Below, one piece after another: positions 15,720 through 24,911 of a stretch of 64,000 nucleotides of DNA. Below the pieces are notes generated by a model. It was not told the origin of the DNA. It saw only the letters and a program-made list of their open reading frames with translations, and made no database searches. Every line of letters begins with the position of its first letter. Position 1 is the stretch's first letter. The translations under genes and the position numbers were made by a program. This stretch comes from Kitasatospora herbaricolor (GTDB lineage Bacteria; Actinomycetota; Actinomycetes; Streptomycetales; Streptomycetaceae): positions 4,278,001-4,342,000 of the forward strand of contig NZ_JAUSVA010000002.1 in the NCBI RefSeq assembly GCF_030813695.1, in the 5' to 3' direction.

Positions 15720-16450
15720 CCAGCACCGAGCAGATCATCCGGCAGTTCATCCGGTCCGTTCGCTGCCTGGAGCCCGGTGCAGCTGACGCCGCTTCGGGAG
15801 ACCGCGACGAGCGGGATCGGGTCGCCTATGAGCGCGGCCCGGTTCGTGGAGGTCGGCCAGGACGTGAGCGTCGAACGGGGAGCTCCAACCACGCGATCGA
15901 CCCGAGAAGCAGAAGCCGCTTGGCGACGGGCTGACGATCAGCATCGACGAGATCGATCTCGACGTCGTTGCTACGGGTCCAGCAGCCACCGACGGCCGGG
16001 GCTGCCGGCAGATCGCCGTCGGGCACGATGCGAGCGAGCGACTCCCGGATCAGCGGCTCGACCGCGCGACCTCGCCAACCGGGCCACCGCTCCCGGACCC
16101 GCTCCAGCGGTAGGTCACCACGCATGCGCTCGATCTCTGCCGTGTGCGGATCCGGGAAGGCCGGCCAGAAGCGCAGATACGGGTCCGCCACGCGGTGGCG
16201 ACACTCCTCGGAGGGGTGCAGGGCGATCGGAAGCGCGCCAAGGACCGCTCGGCCCGAACCACAAGCGCGGAGATCGGGTTCTCCGGCGCCGCGCCGAGGA
16301 ACTCCCACATCGAGGCGCCGATCGGCCACTCTCGGCAGATCAGTGGCAGCCCACCTGTGATCAGGGCGGCGTCGAACGGTGGGGCACCTCATCGATCACC
16401 ACCACGCCGGGTGAGTCATCGGGCCGGAGCCGCCGGGCCTCGCCCCGCCG
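15720..16450 (-). pseudogene. Decayed archaeal-type ATPase with DUF234 domain
   Basis: Pieces of one protein appear in order but in different frames: VVVIDEVP (Walker B, about 16,400-16,425), then after an internal loss FDAALITGGLPLICREWPIG and MWEFLGAAPENPISALVV, AEIERMRGDLPLERVRE, GCWTRSNDVEIDLV, LLLLGSIAWLE, SPFDAH and VAVSRSGVSCTGL. These belong to a common Streptomyces ATP-binding protein with a DUF234 nuclease-like end. The N-terminal P-loop part is gone and at least three frameshifts are needed. It lies just outside attR of element A. Confidence 0.75.
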
Positions 16451-16520
16451 CCTCCGGGTTGCCCGCGCGGACCACCCCGACTGCCCGAAAGGGCAATGCC
16501 CCGGGTTCACCTTGCGCCCC

Positions 16521-16550
16521 TGCATACCGGGTATACATACTCGGTATGCA
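16521..16550. promoter_or_regulatory. Palindromic operator upstream of ABC exporter
   Basis: TGCATACCG at 16,521-16,529 is perfectly inverted at 16,542-16,550 around a 12-base AT-rich centre with GTATAC. It is an AT-rich island in GC-rich DNA, 115 bp before the ABC gene start. Size and symmetry fit a PadR- or TetR-type repressor site; no such regulator gene is adjacent. Confidence 0.6.
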
Positions 16551-16664
16551 GGGGGCTCGGAGCATCGCCCGGCCCACCCCGGCGGGGCGGTGACATCAGG
16601 TCACACCCTCGCCGCCGCCCGCGCCGCCACCACCGGTGGCGGCCGACAGGAAGAGAGCCGACGA

Positions 16665-17423
16665 GTGACGAGCACGACCGCACCGAAGCGGGCCCCCGGG
16701 CAGCAGGCCGTCCTGCAGTTGCGGGGCCTGACCCGGACGCACGGGCAGGGCGGGGCGCGGGTGGACGCGCTGCGCGGGGTGGACCTGACGGTGCTTCCGG
16801 GCGAGTTCGTCGCCGTGACGGGGCCCAGTGGTTCGGGCAAGTCCACCCTGCTCGGGCTGGCCGGGGGGCTGGACAGCGCCACCTCGGGCGAGGTCCTGGT
16901 CGAAGGGCAGGGGCTGGGAGGGCTGTCCCCGAAGGCGCTGTCCGCCGTCCGGCGCCGCGCGATCGGGTACGTGTTCCAGGACTTCAACCTGATTCCGACG
17001 CTGACCGCCGCCGAGAACGTGGCCCTGCCGCGCGAGCTGGACGGCGCGCCGGGGCGGCGGACCCGGGCCCAGGCGCAGGCCGCGCTCGCCGAGGTCGGGA
17101 TCGCCGAGCTGGCGGACCGGTTCCCGGACCAGCTGTCCGGCGGCCAGCAGCAGCGGGTCGCCATCGCCCGGGCGCTGATCGGCGAGCGGCGGCTGGTCCT
17201 GGCCGACGAGCCGACCGGCGCCCTCGACTCCGCCACGGGCCAGGAGGTGCTGACCGTCCTTCGGGCCCGGTGCGACGCCGGGGCCGCGGCGGTCGTGGTC
17301 ACCCACGACCCCCGCCACGCCCGCTGGGCGGACCGGGTGGTTGTGTTGCAGGACGGCCGGGTGGTGGAGGAGCGGGCCGGGTCCGGCGGGGCTCCGGCCG
17401 CCGGGACGGGAAGCCGGTGCTGA
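16665..17423 (+). CDS. ABC transporter ATP-binding protein (MacB/LolD type)
   Basis: A 252-residue ATPase with Walker A GPSGSGKS (53-60), Q-loop in YVFQDFNLIPTL, signature LSGGQQQRVAIARAL, Walker B LVLADEPTGALD and H-loop VVTHDP. The QDFNLIP and DEPTGALD forms are typical of ATPases that pair with FtsX-type permeases. GTG start at 16,665 with GGAAGAGAG upstream. The partner permease follows 106 bp later. Substrate unknown; antimicrobial peptide or lipoprotein export is usual. Confidence 0.93.
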   Translation: MTSTTAPKRAPGQQAVLQLRGLTRTHGQGGARVDALRGVDLTVLPGEFVAVTGPSGSGKSTLLGLAGGLDSATSGEVLVEGQGLGGLSPKALSAVRRRAIGYVFQDFNLIPTLTAAENVALPRELDGAPGRRTRAQAQAALAEVGIAELADRFPDQLSGGQQQRVAIARALIGERRLVLADEPTGALDSATGQEVLTVLRARCDAGAAAVVVTHDPRHARWADRVVVLQDGRVVEERAGSGGAPAAGTGSRC

Positions 17424-17529
17424 CCGCGTCCGGGGGCCGGCCCCGGGCACTCGGACCTACGGCCGGGCCCGCGGCCGAGCGCCGCACCGCCCCGACCGGG
17501 TGGACCACCAGGAAGAAGGAAGACACCCG

Positions 17530-20433
17530 ATGAACCTCTCCGCCTGGCGGGCCGCCCTGCGCCTCGCCCGTCGCGACGCGCTGCGCGCCAAGGGCCGCAG
17601 CGCCCTGATCATCGCCATGATCGCGCTGCCCGTGGTCGGGGTGACGGCCGCGGACGTGGTCGCCCGCAGCAGCGTGCTCACCCCGCAGGAGAGCGCCACC
17701 CGCCTGATGGGCGGCGCCGACGCGTACCTCAGCACCGTGCGGGCCGGCTGGCGGCTGGAGCAGGCGCCGGACCCCGATCCGGCGACCACGCTGGTCCTCT
17801 CGCAGAACGGCCCGAAACCCGTTCCGACCGAGGAGGAGACGGCGCGCGCGGCCCGGCCGCTCGACCAGCTGCTCAAGGAGGCGCTGCCCGCCGGGGCCCG
17901 GCTGCTGCCGGTGGAGTCCCCCTCCGGCTACGCCCTGACCAGCACGACCGCCGGCCAGGCCCGGGTGCAGGCCTGGAGCCTGGACCTGGCCGATCCGCTG
18001 GCGCGCGGCATCACGACGCTCCGCGAGGGCAGCTGGCCCGCCGCCCCCTACGAGGTCGCGGCGACCACCGGCTTCCTCGCCGGGTCGGGACTGAGCGTCG
18101 GTGGGAGCACCACCCTGGCCGGCACCCACCAGCCGCTGCGGATCACCGCGGCCGTCGAGTACCCCGGGGACCTCGGCGCGGAACGGCTGATCGGGCGTCC
18201 CGGCGAGCTGGGCCCCCTGCTGGCCGCGGCGGAGGACCGCTCCGAGCGGACCGCGGCCGACGGCCCGGCGGACTTCCTGGTCTCGCTGCCCGCAGGCACC
18301 GCCTTCGGCTGGGAGGACGTGCAGCGGGCCAACACCTACGGCTTCACCGTCGCCTCCCGGGCCGTCCTCGCCGACCCGCCGCCGGACCGCGCCGTCCCGC
18401 TCTACCGGGACACCCCGCTCTCCGGCGCCGCGGCCACCGAGGCCCTGAAGTCCTCGACGATCGCCGCCACCGTCGTCGGCATGGCCCTGCTGGAGGTCGT
18501 CCTGCTGGCCGGTCCGGCGTTCGCGGTCGGCGCCCGGCGGTCCCGCCGGCACCTCGGGCTGATCGCGGCGGGCGGTGGCGACCGCGGGCACATCCGCGGG
18601 GTGGTCCTCGGCGGCGCCGTCGTGCTCGCCGGCACCGGCGCGCTGGCGGGCACGGTGCTCGGCTGCCTCGCCGTGGCCCTGGGCCGGCCGTGGCTGGAGG
18701 CCAGGTCGGGGGCGCGCTTCGGGCACTTCGCGCTGGAACCCGTCGACCTGCTCGGCGTGCTGGCGATCGGCGTCGTGACCGGGCTGCTGGCCGCGATCGT
18801 CCCCGCGGTCCAGGCCGGACGGCAACCGGTGGCGGCCGCCCTCACCGGCCGCCCGGCCACCCGTCCGCCCGCGATCTGGATCCCGGTGGCCGGCGTTCTG
18901 GTGGCCGGGGCCGGGACCTGCCTCGCGCTGTTCGGCGCGCTGGAGGGCTCGCGGACCCGGGTCGTGATGCTGGGTTCGGTGATCGCGGAGCTGGGCCTGG
19001 TCGCCTGCACTCCGTGGTTCGTCGGCCTGCTCGGCCGGATCGCCCGGGCCCTGCCGCTCGGACCGCGCCTGGCGCTGCGCGACGCGGCCCGCAACCGCGG
19101 GCGCTCCGCCCCGGCCGTGGCGGCGGTGATGGCCGCCGTCGCCGGGGCGGTCGCGGTCCTGACCTTCCAGTCCAGCAGCGACGCCGCGGACCGGGCGGAC
19201 TACGCGGCGTCGGCCCCGATCGGCGCGGTCGTCCTGCGGGCCCCGCAGGTCTCGCCCGCCTCCGTCACGGCCACCTCCCCCGGAGCGTCCGCGGCCTCCG
19301 TGGCGGCCGCTCTGTCCGGCAAGGCCGCCGAGGACCTGCGCCGGACGGTGGAGCAGGCCGTCCCCGGCCTCGGGGAGCGCGGTGACCTGCGGAACCTGAC
19401 GTACGGCGCCTGCGACGGCCGGCCGGGGAGCTTCTGCGGCACCGTCAGGCTCGACATGCCGGCGGAGAACCTCTGCCCCCCGGCGGCCGGCGCGGCCGGC
19501 CCCTGGGGCGCGGTGCGCCTCGACGAGGCGCAGGCCCGGCGACTGCTCGCCGAGGACCCCAGGTGCAAGGCGGGCGCCCCGGCGCCGCAGGACGTCCGCG
19601 AGCTGATCACCGGCGACGCCACGGTGCTGCGCAACCTGCTCGGGGTGGACGACCCCGCGGCCGTGCAGGCGCTGGCGGCGGGCAAGGCCGTCGTCCTGGA
19701 CCCGCGCTACGTCAAGGACGGCGCGGTGCCCCTGCAACTGACCCGGTACGGCGCCGAGGGCCCGGGCGGCAACCAGCTCAGCACCGCCAGCCTCCCGGCG
19801 GTCGCGGTGCGGGCGAAGACACCGGCGGCGCGCGCGGTGCTGTCGCCGGCCGCCGCCGAGGCGGCGGGACTGACCCCGACCACGTACGAGTCGGTCTGGC
19901 TGCCCGCGCACGCCCCCGGCCCGGCCGACGAGCAGCGGGCCACCGCGGCCGTCACCGCGCACGGCCCCGGCGCCAAGCTCTCGGTGGAGCGCGGTTACCG
20001 GAGCAGGTACGGCGACGCCACCATGCTGGGCCTCGCGATCGCCGCCTCGGCGGTGGCCGTCGCAGCCGCCGGCATCGCCACCGGCCTCGCCGCGACGGAC
20101 AGCCGGGGCGACCTGGCGACCCTCGCGGCCGTGGGCGCCGGGCCGGGCATCCGGCGCCGGCTGTCGGGGTTCCAGTGCGCCGCGGTGGCCGCGCTCGGCG
20201 CGGTGCTGGGCGCGCTGGCGGGGTTCGTACCGGCGGCGGCCGTCCAGCGGGTCGAGAACCTGGGTGTCCGACCGGTGGTGGACGCCGCGGGCGGCATCAA
20301 CCTCGGCACCCACCCGCTGGTGGTCCCCTGGCCGTACCTGGCCGCCCTGGTGGCGGGGCTGCCGCTGCTCGCCTGGCTGCTCGCCGCCGGGTTCACCCGC
20401 TCGCGGGTGGCCCTGACCCGGCGTACGGGGTGA
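17530..20433 (+). CDS. FtsX-like ABC transporter permease
   Basis: The 967-residue protein has an N-terminal transmembrane helix, a large extracytoplasmic domain, a group of helices near residues 315-480 (first FtsX domain), a second pair of helices near 510-550, a second extracellular domain, and a final FtsX-type group at 830-955. This two-FtsX layout is typical of actinobacterial MacB-like exporters. It starts at ATG 17,530 with GGAAGAAGGAA upstream and ends at a strong hairpin. It functions with the ATPase before it. Confidence 0.93.
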   Translation: MNLSAWRAALRLARRDALRAKGRSALIIAMIALPVVGVTAADVVARSSVLTPQESATRLMGGADAYLSTVRAGWRLEQAPDPDPATTLVLSQNGPKPVPTEEETARAARPLDQLLKEALPAGARLLPVESPSGYALTSTTAGQARVQAWSLDLADPLARGITTLREGSWPAAPYEVAATTGFLAGSGLSVGGSTTLAGTHQPLRITAAVEYPGDLGAERLIGRPGELGPLLAAAEDRSERTAADGPADFLVSLPAGTAFGWEDVQRANTYGFTVASRAVLADPPPDRAVPLYRDTPLSGAAATEALKSSTIAATVVGMALLEVVLLAGPAFAVGARRSRRHLGLIAAGGGDRGHIRGVVLGGAVVLAGTGALAGTVLGCLAVALGRPWLEARSGARFGHFALEPVDLLGVLAIGVVTGLLAAIVPAVQAGRQPVAAALTGRPATRPPAIWIPVAGVLVAGAGTCLALFGALEGSRTRVVMLGSVIAELGLVACTPWFVGLLGRIARALPLGPRLALRDAARNRGRSAPAVAAVMAAVAGAVAVLTFQSSSDAADRADYAASAPIGAVVLRAPQVSPASVTATSPGASAASVAAALSGKAAEDLRRTVEQAVPGLGERGDLRNLTYGACDGRPGSFCGTVRLDMPAENLCPPAAGAAGPWGAVRLDEAQARRLLAEDPRCKAGAPAPQDVRELITGDATVLRNLLGVDDPAAVQALAAGKAVVLDPRYVKDGAVPLQLTRYGAEGPGGNQLSTASLPAVAVRAKTPAARAVLSPAAAEAAGLTPTTYESVWLPAHAPGPADEQRATAAVTAHGPGAKLSVERGYRSRYGDATMLGLAIAASAVAVAAAGIATGLAATDSRGDLATLAAVGAGPGIRRRLSGFQCAAVAALGAVLGALAGFVPAAAVQRVENLGVRPVVDAAGGINLGTHPLVVPWPYLAALVAGLPLLAWLLAAGFTRSRVALTRRTG

Positions 20434-20459
20434 CCCGGGGGACGAAGTGACCTGACAGT

Positions 20460-20491
20460 GGCCGCCCGCCCCGCCACGGGGGCGGGCGGCC
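20460..20491. terminator. Strong GC hairpin between convergent genes
   Basis: GGCCGCCCGCCCC pairs with GGGGCGGGCGGCC around a 6-base loop, just after the permease stop and before the convergent beta-lactamase stop. It probably terminates both. Confidence 0.75.
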
Positions 20492-20508
20492 GCGGCGTTC
20501 GCGTCCCG

Positions 20509-21546
20509 TCACCCGGCCCCGGTGCCGTGGCGCCCCGGCCGGAGCGGGCCGGCGGGGGCGGGTGCCCGCTCGGGGCCGGTCCGCTCGTAGGGGGCCGAGC
20601 CGTCGGAGATCTCGGGGGCGCCGATGTCCGGTCCGGCGGGCAGCGGTTGGGCGGCCGCGGCCGGGACGCCGGCGGCCGCGTCGAGCTCCCGGTGCACCAC
20701 CTGGGCGACCCGCTGGACGGTGCTGATCCCGTACGCCTCGGTGGGGTTGTCGTGGGTGAGGAAGGCCATCCGGTAGTTCCGGCCGGGGCCCGTGAAGATG
20801 CCCAGGCTGTGCACCCGCCAGCCGTGCGTGGCGCGCTGCAGCCAGCCGTTCTTGACGTGCACGGTGACACCGGCCGGCGCGCCGTACGGGGCGCCCCAGC
20901 GCTGCTCCGGGACGACCTGGCTCATCAGGTCCAGCCCGTACGCCCGGCTCTCCGGCGAGAGGACGGACGGGTCGTCGGTGTAGAGGGCCAGCACCTTCAG
21001 CTCGTCGGCCGCCGTGACCTGGGTCAGGCCCCAGTGGTCGTCGGCGCCCAGGACGGTGTCGGTCAGGCCGGCCAGCCGCAGGAAGGCCTCCAGACGGGGC
21101 CGGCCGAGGTCGAGCCAGAGCGCGGTGGCCGCGGCGTTGTCGGACTTCGTGATCATCGGCCGGAGGTTGTCCTCCTCCCAGGCGGTCACCGGCCGGCCCT
21201 CCTCGTCGGCCCGCCGCAGCACGGCACCCATGATGGTCACCTTGACCACGCTCGCCGAGTCGAAGTGCGCGGACGGGCGGTAGGCGCACGAGGTGCCGGT
21301 GCCGGCGTCCCACAGCGTCAGGGCCACCGTGCCCTGCCGGCCCGACAGCGCGGCCGCGACGTCCCCGGCGAGGCGGTCGGCCAGGGCCGGGTCGGTGGCC
21401 GAGGTGCAGCCGCCCGGCGTCACGGCCGTCGGACGGACCGTGGTCTGCGCGCCGGCCGGTGCGGCGCACACGGTCAGCAGGGCGGCCGCGGCGGCGGCCG
21501 GGACGGCCTTGGCCAGACGGCCGCCGGTGGTCGGGAAGTGGGCCAT
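20509..21546 (-). CDS. Class A beta-lactamase-like secreted serine hydrolase
   Basis: A 345-residue protein with a signal peptide (basic start, hydrophobic stretch about 13-32, AGA cleavage area). It has the penicilloyl-serine motifs SVVK (Ser99-Lys102), SDN (135-137) and a KNG triad in place of KTG (VHVKNGW). The length and fold order match class A-like serine hydrolases common in Streptomyces. Beta-lactam hydrolysis is possible, but without the usual KTG and a clear Glu166 region the activity cannot be asserted. The Pro/Ala-rich C-terminal tail beyond the domain is extra. ATG at 21,546. Confidence 0.85.
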   Translation of the reverse strand: MAHFPTTGGRLAKAVPAAAAAALLTVCAAPAGAQTTVRPTAVTPGGCTSATDPALADRLAGDVAAALSGRQGTVALTLWDAGTGTSCAYRPSAHFDSASVVKVTIMGAVLRRADEEGRPVTAWEEDNLRPMITKSDNAAATALWLDLGRPRLEAFLRLAGLTDTVLGADDHWGLTQVTAADELKVLALYTDDPSVLSPESRAYGLDLMSQVVPEQRWGAPYGAPAGVTVHVKNGWLQRATHGWRVHSLGIFTGPGRNYRMAFLTHDNPTEAYGISTVQRVAQVVHRELDAAAGVPAAAAQPLPAGPDIGAPEISDGSAPYERTGPERAPAPAGPLRPGRHGTGAG

Positions 21547-21764
21547 GGGGTGGGGTGCCTTCCGGTGGTCGGGGTGCCGGCGCCCTGGGGCGGGACCGGA
21601 CGGTCCAGCACCAGCAGACACGACCGTCCGTCAGGGCCCGTGCTCCGAACCGCGTTCCGCCGGCCGGCGGCGGACGAAATCACTCCACGGGCGCAGGCCG
21701 GGGCGGGGGGCGCCCGCAAGACCACGCCGGCGGGGCCGGGCGGGCGCCCCTCAGGAATTGATAG

Positions 21765-21800
21765 CCATGAACATAGTAGCCATGTACTGTAAATGCAGAG
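21765..21800 (+). promoter_or_regulatory. AT-rich repeat upstream of marR, candidate promoter/operator
   Basis: A short AT-rich block with TAGCCATG twice, 14 bp apart, and an ACAT...ATGT inverted repeat lies 60-90 bp before the MarR gene. In such GC-rich DNA this stands out and is a likely site for MarR autoregulation. Confidence 0.4.
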
Positions 21801-21856
21801 GGCGGAGCTCACCGACCCCGGCCCGCGGCAGCGGACTCCCCGAAGAAGGAGCAGCC

Positions 21857-22300
21857 ATGTCCACCACCCCCAGCCTCAACGGCCAGGTCATCGGTCTGGC
21901 CCACTACGCCACCCGGGCCCTCCTGGAACGCGAACTCGCCCGCACCGGCACCACCTTCCTCCAGTCGGTGGCGCTCAACGCCACCGCCGACGGCGGCGGC
22001 TCGGCCGATCGTGGGCAGCTCGTGGCCCGGCTGACGGGCGGCCTGAAGATCGACGAGGACAGCGCCCGGGCCGCCCTCGCCGGGCTCACCGACACCGGGC
22101 TGCTGGAGGAACCGCCCGCCGAGCCCTCCCGGTTGCGGCTGACGGCCGCCGGCCAGGAGCGGCAGCGCCGGATCCGGGACGCCGTCGGCGGGATCACGGC
22201 GCGGCTGTACGGCGACTTCACGGCGGAGGAACTCGCCGTCGCCGGGCGGGTGGTCGCCACCGTCACGGCCCGGGCCGACGCCGAACTGGCCGGCGGGTGA
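21857..22300 (+). CDS. MarR-type winged-helix regulator
   Basis: A 147-residue protein with a winged-helix DNA-binding core: a first helix GLAHYATRALLERELA, then ATADGGGSADRGQLVARL, the recognition area IDEDSARAALAGLTDTGLLE and a wing LRLTAAGQERQR, followed by a dimerisation helix. This is the MarR layout. AGAAGGAG lies 6 bases before the ATG at 21,857. It is divergent from the beta-lactamase-like gene and may control it or itself; no ligand is indicated. Confidence 0.8.
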   Translation: MSTTPSLNGQVIGLAHYATRALLERELARTGTTFLQSVALNATADGGGSADRGQLVARLTGGLKIDEDSARAALAGLTDTGLLEEPPAEPSRLRLTAAGQERQRRIRDAVGGITARLYGDFTAEELAVAGRVVATVTARADAELAGG

Positions 22301-22363
22301 GGCGGGTTCACCCCCGACCCGGCCGGCCCCGGCGGGGTGCTGCCACCACCGCCCGGCCGGCCC

Positions 22364-22609
22364 TCAGCGAGGCGGTGGTGGCACCGCGGGGACGCTCAGC
22401 CGGTAGGTGGTCGGAGACACGAGGCGGCCGCAGAGCACGTCGTACCTGAGCCTCGACTCGTCGGGACGACGGCCCTCGGCACGGATCCGGCGGAGGTACT
22501 CCCGCCACTCCTCGGGGTCCTGGGTCTCGAAGACCGTCTCCCAGGGCCCCTGCCAGGAATCCGCGCGCCGACGGAGCTCCCGTTCCTTGCGTTTGCGTTG
22601 TCCAGGCAC
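22364..22609 (-). CDS. Small basic hypothetical protein, 81 aa
   Basis: The protein begins VPGQRKRKERELRRRADS and continues with WQGPWETVFETQDPEEWREY and DESRLRYDVLCGRL. Codon bias fits a real gene and the text resembles small conserved streptomycete proteins of unknown function. GTG start at 22,609; the ribosome site is weak. No membrane segment or enzyme motif is seen. Confidence 0.62.
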   Translation of the reverse strand: MPGQRKRKERELRRRADSWQGPWETVFETQDPEEWREYLRRIRAEGRRPDESRLRYDVLCGRLVSPTTYRLSVPAVPPPPR

Positions 22610-22653
22610 GGGAGCGATCCTGACGGCCCGCCGGCAGTCCGGCAAGCGGATTC

Positions 22654-23466
22654 TCAGCGGCTCGCGCGGGCTGTGCCCCGGCCCGCCGGGGCGGGCCCGC
22701 GCCGGGCGTACCGGGCCGGCGGAGCCCCGACCACGGCGGTGAAGTCCCGTACCAGGTGGGCCTGGTCGGCGTAGCCGAGGTCGGCCGCCAGAGCGGCCCA
22801 GTCGACGCCCGTGCCCTGCTCGGCCCGGGCCGCCGCCTCGTGCAGCCGGGCCCGGCGCAGCACCCACTTCGGGCTCGCCCCGACGTACTCGGCGAACAGC
22901 CGTTGCAGGCCGCGCACCGAGATCCCGGCGGCCGCCGCCACCTGGTCGACCCGGACCAGCGCGGGCGTGTCCGCGATCAGCGCCAGGACGGCCTCGGCCT
23001 GCCGGGCCGCCGGCTGCGGCGGCTCCGCCGGCAGGACCTCGCGCAGGAAGCTCTCGGCCGCCGCCGCCATGGCGGCCGGGTCGGCGGTGCCCAGGACGGC
23101 CCGCCCGGCCTCGTCGGCGGCCGGGCCGAACAGCTCCGCGGCGGGCACCACCCGGTCGGCGAGGCCGGCCACCGGGGCGCCGAGCAGCGGGCGGAACGCC
23201 CCCGGGCGGAACCGCACCCCGAGGACGTGGCCGGCCCCCGTCAGCCGCCGGGAGAAGAGTCCGCGCCGCACCCCGTAGACGGCGGCCGCCGGCTCCTCGA
23301 ACACCAGGTGGACGTTCGGATGGGAGAGCACCTGCTGCTCGTACGGCGGGCGGCCGCGCAGGTCCCACCGCACGATCCAGTGGTACTCGACGTACGGGGC
23401 GAGGTCGGCGGCCGGCTCCCGTCGCAGCAGGTCGAACTGGGTGGCGGCGGCGGCCGGGTGGAGCAC
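22654..23466 (-). CDS. AraC-family transcriptional regulator
   Basis: A 270-residue protein with an N-terminal sensor-like domain (DLAPYVEYHWIVRWDLRG, HPNVHLVFEE, GVRFRPGAFRPLL; DUF6597-type) and a C-terminal double helix-turn-helix (VDQVAAAAGISVRGLQRLF, WAALAADLGYADQAHLVRDF). It lies divergent from the TIGR03086-type gene with about 115 bp between, so it may control that gene. GTG start at 23,466 is the first start that keeps the sensor domain whole. Confidence 0.85.
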   Translation of the reverse strand: MLHPAAAATQFDLLRREPAADLAPYVEYHWIVRWDLRGRPPYEQQVLSHPNVHLVFEEPAAAVYGVRRGLFSRRLTGAGHVLGVRFRPGAFRPLLGAPVAGLADRVVPAAELFGPAADEAGRAVLGTADPAAMAAAAESFLREVLPAEPPQPAARQAEAVLALIADTPALVRVDQVAAAAGISVRGLQRLFAEYVGASPKWVLRRARLHEAAARAEQGTGVDWAALAADLGYADQAHLVRDFTAVVGAPPARYARRGPAPAGRGTARASR

Positions 23467-23580
23467 CCCCGCCCGAGCCCGGGGTCGGTCATCGTGCCAG
23501 CGTAGTCCGGCACGGGGCCCGGGCGGGGGCTGTCGCGTTTGTTCAATACCGGGCCCCCGCGGGCTGCCTACGGTCGCCCC

Positions 23581-24213
23581 ATGAACCAGAGAACCGAGCA
23601 GGCCGGGCCGACTGCGGCTCCCGGACGGGCGATGGACGAGCAGCTGCACCGGGCGCTGGCCGAAGGCGCCGCCGAGGCCGCCCGGGTGGCCCGCGGCATC
23701 AGCCCCGGGCAGCTCGCCGGCGCCACGCCCTGCACCGACTACGACACCCGCACCCTGGTCAACCACTGGGTGCTGTACTCCTCGCACGGCCTGGAGCTCC
23801 GGGCCCGGCGCGAGCCGATCCCGGACGAGCTGCTGACCCGCGACTTCACGGGCGAGGACGGCTGGGCCGAGGCCTACGCCGGCCGGCTCGACCGGGCGGT
23901 GGCCGCCTGGGCCGACCCGTCGGTGTGGGAGGGCGAGATCGACAGCGGCGGCGGCCGCACGCCGGCCCCGGTACTCGCCGGCCTGCTGCTGGCGGAGCTG
24001 GTCCTGCACGGCTGGGACGTCGCCCGGGCGACCGGCCAGGAGTTCCGGTGCTCCCCGGAGGCCGCCGGGGCGGTGCTCAGGGTGGTCGAGGAGAACGCGG
24101 AGCTGTACCTGAAGTACAGCGGCTTCGGCGAGCCGGTGGCGGTGCCCGGTACGGCCTCCGCCATGGACCGGGCGCTCGCCCTCTCCGGCCGGGACCCGGC
24201 CTGGACGGCCTAG
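23581..24213 (+). CDS. TIGR03086-type DinB-fold metal-binding protein
   Basis: The 210-residue protein contains GATPCTDYDTRTLVNHWV near the N terminus, and LVLHGWDVARATGQ later. The His residues in these motifs are the metal ligands of mycothiol-dependent maleylpyruvate isomerase-like DinB folds. Such enzymes use mycothiol or bind metals in detoxification; the substrate here is not known. It starts at ATG 23,581 and is divergent from the AraC gene. Confidence 0.83.
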   Translation: MNQRTEQAGPTAAPGRAMDEQLHRALAEGAAEAARVARGISPGQLAGATPCTDYDTRTLVNHWVLYSSHGLELRARREPIPDELLTRDFTGEDGWAEAYAGRLDRAVAAWADPSVWEGEIDSGGGRTPAPVLAGLLLAELVLHGWDVARATGQEFRCSPEAAGAVLRVVEENAELYLKYSGFGEPVAVPGTASAMDRALALSGRDPAWTA

Positions 24214-24272
24214 GCCTGCACCCGCCCGGGCCGGGCCGGTGGCCGGGGAGCAGACCCGCCCCGGGGCCGCCG

Positions 24273-24911
24273 TCAGGGTGCGCCGACCACCAGGTCGCTC
24301 GCCCGCAGGGCCGCCACCAGCCCGGCGGGCGCGGTGGCGACGGACCCGGCGTCGTACGGCGGCCGCGGGTCGTACTCCACCACCAGCTGGATCGCCCGGG
24401 CGGTCTCGTCGCCCGCGATCCGGCCGGTGAGCTCCAGGGCGAGGTCGATGCCGGCCGACACCCCGGCGGCGGTGGCGTACTTGCCGTCCACCACGACCCG
24501 CTCGGCGGTGGGGACGGCCCCGAAGGCCGGGAGGTGCTCCAGACTGATCCAGTGCGAGGTGGCCCGGCGCCCTTCGAGCAGTCCGGCCGCGCCCAGCAGC
24601 AGGGAGCCCGAGCAGACCGAGGTGGTCCAGGTGGTGCCGGCGTCGACCAGGCGGATCCAGTCCAGGGTGGCCGGGTCGGCCAGGACCTCGGCGGTCCCCG
24701 GGCCGCCCGGGACGAGCAGGACGTCCGGCGAGGTCACCTCCGACAGCGCGGCGTCGGCGGTCACGGCCAGCGTGCCCTGGTCGGTGCGGACCGGCCCCGG
24801 CCGGGCGGCCGCGAAGACCACCTCGGCCCCGGGGATCCGGCCGAGCACCTCGTAGGGGCCGACGGCGTCGAGCGCGGTGAAACGGTCGTAGAGCAGGACG
24901 GCGATCTGCAT
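24273..24911 (-). CDS. DJ-1/PfpI-family protein
   Basis: A 212-residue class I glutamine-amidotransferase-like protein: QIAVLLYDRFTALDAVGPYE at the start, LLVPGGPG, and the nucleophile elbow TTSVCSGSLLLGAAG with the conserved Cys, then RATSHW. These are the GlxA/isonitrile-hydratase-like DJ-1 signatures without a DNA-binding tail. Function may be thiol protection or isonitrile hydration; not decidable here. ATG at 24,911. It is next to a full GlxA regulator carrying the same domain. Confidence 0.87.
   Translation of the reverse strand: MQIAVLLYDRFTALDAVGPYEVLGRIPGAEVVFAAARPGPVRTDQGTLAVTADAALSEVTSPDVLLVPGGPGTAEVLADPATLDWIRLVDAGTTWTTSVCSGSLLLGAAGLLEGRRATSHWISLEHLPAFGAVPTAERVVVDGKYATAAGVSAGIDLALELTGRIAGDETARAIQLVVEYDPRPPYDAGSVATAPAGLVAALRASDLVVGAP

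Noticed and set aside
17299..20313. Very long minus-strand open frame opposite the FtsX permease
   Set aside because: Product is Gly/Arg-rich low complexity without motifs; the plus-strand frame has clear FtsX features. Antisense openness is an effect of high GC.
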